Shown one piece after another: positions 57,274 to 64,000 of a stretch of DNA of 64,000 nucleotides. The notes under the pieces were generated by a model. The model made no database searches, was not told the DNA's origin, and saw only the letters and a list, made by a program, of their open reading frames with translations. The first letter of the stretch is position 1; each line of letters opens with the position of its first letter. This DNA comes from Membranipora membranacea (taxonomy: Eukaryota > Bryozoa > Gymnolaemata > Cheilostomatida > Membraniporidae), in the NCBI GenBank assembly GCA_914767715.1, contig OU612072.1, positions 310,001 to 374,000 of the forward strand. The letters are read 5' to 3'. The position numbers and the translations under genes are program-made.

Positions 57274-57600
57274 TCATCGTTTAAGCAACTTCTTGAGAGT
57301 ATCCTGAGCCTCATTAATTAGATCTAGATTAGTGTTCCCCGCATTCTTAGAAGCAAGCAACATGGACAAATGATCAGCAGGGCCCACTCCAACTGCAAAC
57401 CTCTCATTGTTTGCATCAGTATAAAGACTACAGAGTTAAATCCAGGTCTTTATCCGCCTCTTCAAACTGACTCCAATCCTCAGTTCCATCCTCCGCCTCA
57501 AATTCACGAACATCCTCAGTTTCCAATTCCTCTTTTGCTTGAGTCAATGTCTGTCGATAGTACCCGAGTTGCTCGTCTAAAACTCATTAAAATTGATGAG
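57274..57600 (-). CDS. Small ORFs of the mobile-element family (block B copy)
   Basis: Two overlapping minus frames. The first (about 57590-57428, TAG) is acidic and probably helical: D-E-Q-L-G-Y-Y-R-Q-T-L, then K-E-E-L-E-T-E-D-V-R-E-F, ending D-L-D-L-T-L. The second (about 57440-57274, TGA) reads D-A-N-N-E-R-F-A-V-G-V-G, then L-L-A-S-K-N-A-G-N-T-N-L-D-L and ends K-K-L-L-K-R. The overlapping arrangement and small acidic product suggest a compact viral-like genome. No family named with confidence. Confidence 0.45.
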
Positions 57601-57870
57601 TCATGGTCTTGAATTGCTCTGTCTGCATATAAGTGGGAAGCATGTCAATGTTTTACCACCTTGACCATAAAATATTGGAGACTCAACCACACCATATTTT
57701 AACATTTCTGCAAACGGTGCTCGGTAGATCTCATCCTTATTTAAAACCAAAAAAGTGTTAAACAGGTTGACATCTAGGTATATATCTAAACAGATTGTAT
57801 ATATCGATTCCGCTTTAAGCCTTCAAAATCTTTTGCAGCTTTAAAAATAATCTGTGTATGCCTTCTTTCG

Positions 57871-58000
57871 TCAGTGGAATTTATTGGCAGTCACTTTAGT
57901 AACAGTCATTTCAATCGCTTCCACAATGGGAGCGGCAAAAGGTACTGCATGAGCCTGGACCAGTTGTTCCGTCAGTGCATTCTCTCTTTCCTCATTTAGA
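57871..58000 (-). CDS. ORF fragment, mobile-element candidate
   Basis: A minus frame ending at TGA 57871-57873 reads N-E-E-R-E-N-A-L-T-E-Q-L-V-Q-A-H, then V-P-F-A-A-P-I-V-E-A-I-E. It looks like real coding composition (helical, no low complexity) and is upstream of and collinear with the small ORFs at 57274-57600. No family recognised. Confidence 0.35.
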
Positions 58001-58186
58001 AAATGTTATATAGCTAGGTGTCTTTGGTTAGCAAGGTTTTTATAAAGTTTAATTTGATATTCCATTTATTATTAAATTTTTCTCGCTATTTCAAAGTTGA
58101 AAAAATAAAAATTTGTATCCAAAGGCGGAACCTATCGGTACAAATTAGTACTCTCAGAAATTGAATGAATACATATAAATGAAATC

Positions 58187-58599
58187 GTAGGGTACACCCA
58201 GTGGCGTATATTAGCACTCACGGCCCACAGATTTCCGTGAGTGACTGAATAGCTCAGTGTGTAGAGCGTCTGCTTTATAATCACTGTAAATCACATTGTT
58301 GTGGGTTCGAATCCCATTTAGGTCAGTTTTTTTTCAAAATTTTTCCCGTAATCTTCTACTGCTATTGAGTTGTTTTCTGAAAGTACACAACAGCTCAGTG
58401 AGCTATTGAAATACCTCTCCGCTTGCACTATTTTGCTACCGATATGCAAAAATTTCCGTGGTCGGAAGGGCGCTTAAGCGCCCCTCCCACACCCTCCCCG
58501 CCACGGCGTGTGGATCGGGCTGCGCCCGATCATTATGCTCATCTCTAAAAAGTCAGTGAGTGAACATTTTTAGAATATACGCCCCTGGGTACACCCTAC
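58187..58599. repeat. 413-bp inverted-repeat element carrying a tRNA-like module
   Basis: GTAGGGTACACCCAGTGGCG at the left end is mirrored by CGCCCCTGGGTACACCCTAC at the right, with the match continuing through ATATT. Inside are a tRNA-like sequence (58242-58326), a T run and a GC-rich stretch (58455-58530: GGCGCTTAAGCGCC and CGGGCTGCGCCCG hairpins). Confidence 0.75.
58242..58326 (+). tRNA. tRNA-like sequence (UAU anticodon loop), damaged
   Basis: Acceptor GACTGAA/TTAGGTC pairs with one mismatch. The D stem (GCTC/GAGC), B box GGTTCGAATCC and T stem (GTGGG/CCCAT) are sound. The anticodon loop TTTATAA would give UAU (Ile), but the anticodon stem does not pair and extra bases lie before the T arm. 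Eight T follow. Closer to a true tRNA than the 28.8-kb sequence, but probably a tRNA-derived repeat. Confidence 0.45.
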
Positions 58600-60080
58600 A
58601 GGTTGTGTTTCCACACACAATCTACAGGTCCAAAGAGCGGGATTGGTTGGCCATATATTAAAGTTTTCCCATTTATCATCTAAATTAATAGTTAACCCAA
58701 GAACAGTTTAAAAGGAAAAGGGGAAACAACTCAACCTTAAAAATTGAAAGGGAAAATCTGGTCCAGGTCATTTGTTTTATATACTACTGAATGTCATGTG
58801 GTAAAGGCAGGAGAGCTGGGGTCCAAGTCTCACCCTTGCTGCTGCTGTTCAAAAGCATGTATGATTTAGGAGTTGGCTGCCCATAAGCTGTTTTGAGAGT
58901 TGTCCAACCGATTCCATCATTGATATGGATATTCAAGGCTTATTAAAATGTCTGTTGATCATTATAACAGGAAGTCATCTCACTCACACCAGAGAACACA
59001 GGCAGTCACACTGGTATGCAGGAGCTCTTACATGTTTATCGTTACGCGATACTGTAATCATAGGCGTATTTAACTATCTCGAACTCTCGAATGTTAGAGG
59101 CAAGGATGGTTAGAGTGTTGGGAAAAATGTTCCACCCTCGAATCAAGTAATGAGGAATTGTCTTCTTTTTTTGTTATTATTATTAGTTGTCCTCTCTTTG
59201 TCACTGGACATAAAAGTAAAATTTTGATATGAAACCAGTAGACTTTTTGTTGTCTATTGACATTCCAAGGTCATCTTAATTAATACTTTGGAATGCAACA
59301 AAGTTACAGGAAAATACAGATAGAGCAAATCTTTTCTCCCTAAAAACTTCCTCATGCTACCCTAATGCTACCAAAATCTCTGGAGTATTGCTCTGTATAT
59401 ATTGTTACCCAGAAAGTCCCTTGACTTTTATCCCTCCAATCCTCTCATCAATATGCATATTTAGCAACAAAGCAAAGCAAGCACACCTGTCTGTTTTTTG
59501 TTTTTTTCATCATCATCATCATGATCATCATTTCATTATTGATGATGATGGTTGGTGGTTGATTGATTGCTTGTTGTTGATTCATTGATTTTATTGTTGT
59601 GTTGACTGATTGAGACTGTCAACAGAACCCCACAGAACCACCACTTGGCCATCATAGTCATAGCTATCAATCATGGTCACAACACAGCCTCAGAGTCAGA
59701 CCCACTGCAGTCATCATGGGCACCTGCTGGATCAGACATAGTCAGAGAGTAGGCTAGTACAGAGAAGGATCAATTATAGAGGCTTACGAGCCACACGCCT
59801 TATGAAAATACAAACTAAGTTACACAAGTTGCATGCACTTATATCTGATGGCAGAATATGGGTAGTGTAATGTAGATGATGACTTCACGATCATAATAAT
59901 TGCAGTTGAAGCCTTTTATTCTTCCTCAAAGATGTAAAGTAATGCAATGTAAGTAATATACATCATATTTATTCTGGGGAATGATGTTGATTCTCCAATC
60001 TTTAACCTGGAGGTCAACAAGTCACTTACTTACCATTGGAGTTTGTCTGGTTATGTTAATATTCTCTACTCTAACAATTT
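58600..60080. other. Intergenic, no gene recognised
   Basis: Contains an ATC/GAT-rich low-complexity run (59508-59550) and short motif-free frames. Confidence 0.4.
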
Positions 60081-60116
60081 GTTAGAGACTCTAACAAATT
60101 TGTTAGAGTCTCTAAC
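60081..60116. repeat. Perfect 36-bp palindrome
   Basis: GTTAGAGACTCTAACAAA joined directly to its reverse complement, no loop. Each arm itself contains the smaller inverted pair GTTAGAG/CTCTAAC, and related GTTAGAG motifs lie on both sides (60065, 60145). Confidence 0.9.
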
Positions 60117-60439
60117 AGATGCTTGTCTCCTGGGGCTTTTTTTGTTAGAGAGTTGACCAGACAGATTAAATACGCCTATGACTGTAATATTGAGAATATC
60201 CACTGATTTGTGTTCCTGCAACGGAACTTAGAGTTTTACCTTCTTAATAGAGTAAGAATATTTTATCTATGGACACTTCATATTAATACAATTTATCAAT
60301 CTACTATCTATCTAATCAAGCCTGTCAAGGCGAGTACCAAGTAAGCCTAGCTAGTACTAGTCTAGTGGGACTAGGTTGTAGGAAGGGCCTATATCTTCTA
60401 CCACCAAGGATACCCGTTACTCCTTGCTTCTACCAGACC

Positions 60440-63400
60440 TCTAATATCTCATTTTCAAGGAGGAGTAACTACCAAATTGCTATTATACCCGTACTGTCTG
60501 TTCATCTCCTCTGAGTCAAGTAAGTTGTATGGGTGAGTGAAACCAAACTCAACTATCATCTGCACATCAGATTTTAAAGAAATTAATGTTATGCCCCTTC
60601 TTTCTTGCAACGTATAAATGCCATTGAAATTAAAGTAGACTTGAAATAATAATAAGAGCTTGCTACCAGTGTATGGACTTTTTAAAAAAAAAATATCATT
60701 AAGTGTGATGCACATTTGCCTCAGAAAACAGTCTTTGCCCCATGAGCTGCGATATTTAATATGTCTAAGACGACCAGAAGGGCAATGTTCGAGAAAATCG
60801 TGTAAAAAGTGGTCTTCATCAGAAAAACAGCACATGATAATGGATTTAGTTCTCTGTTTAACAATGGTATCGAGCTTGCCTACGTCAAGCCCTAAATTCT
60901 TGGCATCATTGAAAACTTTTCTTAGTAATTTCTTGTCCTTAGCATATATGCTAGTGTGCAAAACAGGTAGACAATACATTAAGAGTGAAGCTACAAAACT
61001 TTTGAACAGCATGGAGGCTAATGGCTTCGAACTCAGATACATAAAATTTTTAACAACATACATCGTTTGACTTGCTTTGCCAGTTATTTGATGCACATAA
61101 TCTTCGAATCTTAGTTTGTTATCAATGTCTACACCAAGGTATTTTACCTTTTCTCAAAATGATATATTGGTGCCATCTAGGTTCAGTTTAGGAGTGTTAG
61201 GTTTGAGACGTTGAGTAGAGAAAAGCATTTCCTTTGTCTTAGAAGCATTAAGTAGTAAATCTAAAGCAGGCATTGTTTGGAGATTCTATTAATTTCAGAA
61301 GAATAATTACATAAGGCTAAATCATTACCAACTAATCCAATTACACAAGTGTCATCCTCGTATTTGAGTACTGTGATATTCGACAGTGTAGATGTAATCC
61401 TGTTTGTATAGATGGAGAATAATAGTGGCGAGAGTACACTGCCCTGGGGAGTTCCTGTATGAGTCAATATTGGTGCAGACAGTTGATTGTTGACCATTGT
61501 TTGCTGGACACGGTTACTCAAGAAGCTAGTTACCCATCCTCCATTACTCCATCCTCCTCCCATTACTCTGGTGTCGAGATGTTGCAGCAGGGGGATTAGA
61601 TACTCTACTCTGATGGTGTTGAAAGCAGAAGAAAAGTCCAAAAATAAACATCTTGCATAGTTAGAGGCTGCTTTGTCAATAAAGTGTGTGATAGTTGTTG
61701 TAAGGCATAAGACAGCATCTTGTGTTGATCTTTTCTGGCGGTAGGCAAACTGATGGCGGTCCATGGCTGTGTGTTTAGTTTGTATATTTTAAGTTGTCTC
61801 TCTAACATTTTACATAGGCAGCTGGTTATGGCTATCGGGCGGTAGTCTTTGAGTTGTGTTGGTGTTGCGACTTTTGGTAGTGGTTTTATTACAGCAGATT
61901 TCCGTAGCTTAGGTGTTGTATGTTGCTCTGTAGAGTTATTGAAGAGTTTAGTAATAATAGGGGCTAGTAGGTAGGCACATATCCTAAGGACCTTAGGGAT
62001 TAGTCTGTCGGGTCCAGCTCCTTTCCTAGTGTTGATTGTTTTGAGTTATTTCAGTACATTTTCTTCATTCACTTCAAATGGAGGAGCAGTCATTTTAGGT
62101 TCATCGATATCTGGGTTATTTACTTTAGGTTTCTCATAGCGTGCAAAGAATGTGTTCAGGTCGTCTGGTTTGTATTTCATCTCATGTTCAGTTGTAGACG
62201 TTGATGTAGGAAGTCCATTTAATTTTTTTATATCTTTCCAAGCTCTGGCCGGCTCATTGATTAGACATTGTTGAATTCTTTTAGAGTATTCCACTTTGGA
62301 TTTGGTGATTGCTTTTGTGACTGATTTTTTAATTTTATGATACAGTTTTCTATTTCCACTTTGGTGCGCCTTTTGTTTCTGAACAATCAAACCATCTATG
62401 TGCTTGGTAACCAATGGTTACTGATTTGCATGCTTTTTAAATGTCTTCGTCGGTATACACAGGTCCGTACAGAAGTTTATGTATTCGGAGATCACATCTG
62501 TCTGTTTATCAATGCAGGGTTCATCAAGAAGATTGTCCCACAGGGTGATATCTAAACTAGTCTGTAGAGCTTCGCAGTTCTCATCTGTGTATTGACGGCA
62601 TGTGATATATGAAGGTTTAGTTTTAGACAGAGGCTTGTAGCTAGTTATTAAATGCATGACATGATGATATCAGAAAGGCCCAGTTTAGCAAGTTGGTGGC
62701 AGTGACTGTAGCCGTTCTTGATTCTAGTGAAGCATTTATCCAGTATTTTATTGTTCCGAGTAGGTTTCTTGATTATTTGGTAGTAGTTGTTGAGTTTGAT
62801 TGGAAGTTGATTAAAGTCTCCCATAAGTAGTATGCAGGCATTAGGGTATTTAGATTCAATTTTTTTCAGATGTGAAGTTATTGCGTTTATAGTCGAGGCG
62901 GTTGAATCTTTAAGTCTTGATTTTCCAGTGAAAGGCGTATAGCATGAGATAGAGATGATTGAAGAGAATTATCTGGGTAGCCAGTGTGGTCTAGATTTAA
63001 TTGTCATGATCTCGCAGTGATTGTAGATAGTCTGATTATTTGTTGACCAGCACTTATTGATGTACATCAAAATGCCTCCTCCTATTGTTTTACCGCTGTC
63101 CTCCGGCAGCCTATCATTTCTAAACTGTTCATATCCATCTAGTTCTGTCCGTGATTTTGAGATGTCAGGGGTAAGCCAGGATTCGGTGATACATCTAACA
63201 TGAGAGAGATTTTTAAGTCGTTTGGTGTTTAGCAGTCCATATAATTCATCAAGTTTATTACATACAGAGTTAGCATTTGTAAGTAAAATTGCTGGTAGAG
63301 GGACTCTGCCTTGGTTCCTGCTTATGTTGACTCGTACACCTGATCGCCTTCCTCGTTTCTTAGTTTTTAGTAATCCAGGATCAGTTTGTTTTACAAGTTT

Positions 63401-63840
63401 TTTTATAGTCAGTTTTCCAAATTTCTTTTATTTGATCTCGTTGCAGGGAATTTTTAATGTCCATAATAGTAGCATAGTTCGAAGGCTCCTCACTCCTCTT
63501 GGATGTAATATAAGGGTGAATATGAGCAGAAGTATAAGCAGAGGCTGCAATAACTGCTCCATAGTTGCTAGCAGTAATTATCACACAGGTAATAATTGTA
63601 TTATAAACAACCCAAATCACAATCTGATCGCTCCCTCAATGAGTGATTTAGACCTGCTAGGGTCATACCCAGAAACCGCTCATTCATTGTCGGACTAGCT
63701 GTATACACATATTTTGCATGAGGAATTTTTGGGACGATTTTGTCCATGTGAGCGATTTGTAGAGCAATAGTGTGATAATGATGATTTGCTTTAGTAAAGC
63801 AGCACTCATCCTTTATAATTGAAAGACCCCCCTGGTTCAC
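60440..63840 (-). mobile_element. Near full-length APE-type LINE retrotransposon, inactivated
   Basis: Minus strand from about 63840: N-terminal basic segment with K-K-R-G-R-R-S-G-V-R (about 63360), endonuclease (63290-62950) with N-K-L-D-E-L, T-E-S-W-L-T-P and G-G-G-I-L-M-Y-I, linker (62657-62046), RT (61900-61261) with H-Q-F-A-Y-R-Q-K-R-S-T-Q-D-A, F-L-D-F-S-S-A-F-N-T-I and T-P-Q-G-S-V-L-S-P-L-L-F, and the C-terminal region (61096-60455). The RT catalytic motif is Y-E-D-D instead of Y-A-D-D (about 61350). Stops and frameshifts lie near 62950, 62415, 62046, 61765 and 61260. Similar in structure to the 5.1-7.9 kb element but a different copy or subfamily. Confidence 0.9.
61261..61764 (-). CDS. 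LINE reverse transcriptase fragment with YEDD motif
   Basis: Open frame of 167 residues covering RT blocks from H-Q-F-A-Y-R-Q-K-R-S through F-L-D-F-S-S-A-F-N (first catalytic Asp, near residue 45) to T-P-Q-G-S-V-L-S-P-L-L-F (near residue 110) and L-K-Y-E-D-D-T-C (near residue 135). The two catalytic Asp of the YxDD box are kept; Ala is replaced by Glu. The frame stops shortly after, with the rest of the enzyme in other frames. Confidence 0.85.
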   Translation of the reverse strand: MDRHQFAYRQKRSTQDAVLCLTTTITHFIDKAASNYARCLFLDFSSAFNTIRVEYLIPLLQHLDTRVMGGGWSNGGWVTSFLSNRVQQTMVNNQLSAPILTHTGTPQGSVLSPLLFSIYTNRITSTLSNITVLKYEDDTCVIGLVGNDLALCNYSSEINRISKQCLL

Positions 63841-64000
63841 AATTTGTTTTTGTTATCGCTGGTTTGTTTAGTACAGAACGCACATAGAGTTATTATATAC
63901 TCTAGAGTGGACAATGTGTACAAAAATAGCATCAGGTCTTGTCCTACTTAATTATTGTGAAATCCATGACACAACGCAATCTGGTTGTGCATGGCTAGTG

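Larger units (their letters stand above)
40747..57501. repeat. Segmental duplication, block B
   Basis: Direct copy of 18372-33031. Block B is 16.75 kb against 14.66 kb for A. It keeps several parts missing from A: more minisatellite units, two LINE internal segments (near 43190-43270 and 43510-43575), the receptor signal-peptide exon, the Gypsy reverse transcriptase end, and the 52899-55870 segment with a protease relic and a LINE. It lacks A's 26430-27345 segment and its 31530-32518 segment. Confidence 0.93.

Noticed and set aside
63222-63698. 158-codon plus ORF
   Set aside because: Antisense to the LINE endonuclease/N-terminal region on the minus strand.

Overview
This is a piece of a eukaryotic, animal (invertebrate) nuclear genome. 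The evidence is AT-rich intergenic DNA, spliceosomal introns with GT...AG borders, phase-1 exons encoding immunoglobulin (Ig) domains, APE-type LINE retrotransposons, a Ty3/Gypsy remnant, fragments that look Polinton-like, MITE-like foldback elements and tRNA-derived repeats. There is no bacterial or operon architecture. The host could be a sponge or a cnidarian; the sequence alone does not settle this.

Layout. 1-5 kb holds a broken copy of an Ig-receptor exon, a decayed LINE (+) and a diverged Ig exon (-). 5.06-7.86 kb is a fairly complete LINE (-). 10.6-13.2 kb holds a spliced multi-exon gene of an uncharacterised family, interrupted by one in-frame TAG, followed by an 8-unit ~175-bp satellite. 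18.37-33.03 kb (block A) and 40.75-57.50 kb (block B) are two copies of one large segmental duplication. Each copy carries a GGCC-rich minisatellite, a LINE fragment, an Ig-receptor gene on the minus strand, a Gypsy remnant and a tRNA-like inverted-repeat element. The 7.7-kb spacer between the blocks (33.03-40.75 kb) carries displaced fragments of the same receptor family and a cluster of small exons coding for a tyrosine-rich cytoplasmic tail. 58.2-63.8 kb holds another tRNA-like inverted-repeat element and a second nearly full-length LINE (-).

The main biological content is a small family of Ig-superfamily transmembrane receptors. The most complete member (block B, minus strand) has a signal-peptide exon, an Ig exon, an Ig domain split over two exons, a further complete Ig exon and a transmembrane exon. 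All internal borders are phase 1. About 9.6 kb further down the same strand lie a 34-nt exon, a 26-nt microexon and a terminal exon whose phases continue that reading frame exactly. The terminal exon encodes five YxxPhi/YxNx-type tyrosine motifs, including an ITAM-like pair. If they are joined in the transcript, this is a roughly 470-residue single-pass receptor of the kind used in invertebrate immune or allorecognition systems. That function is an inference.

Most of the remaining coding signal is transposon debris. Comparing the two blocks lets several deletions and insertions be ordered in time.
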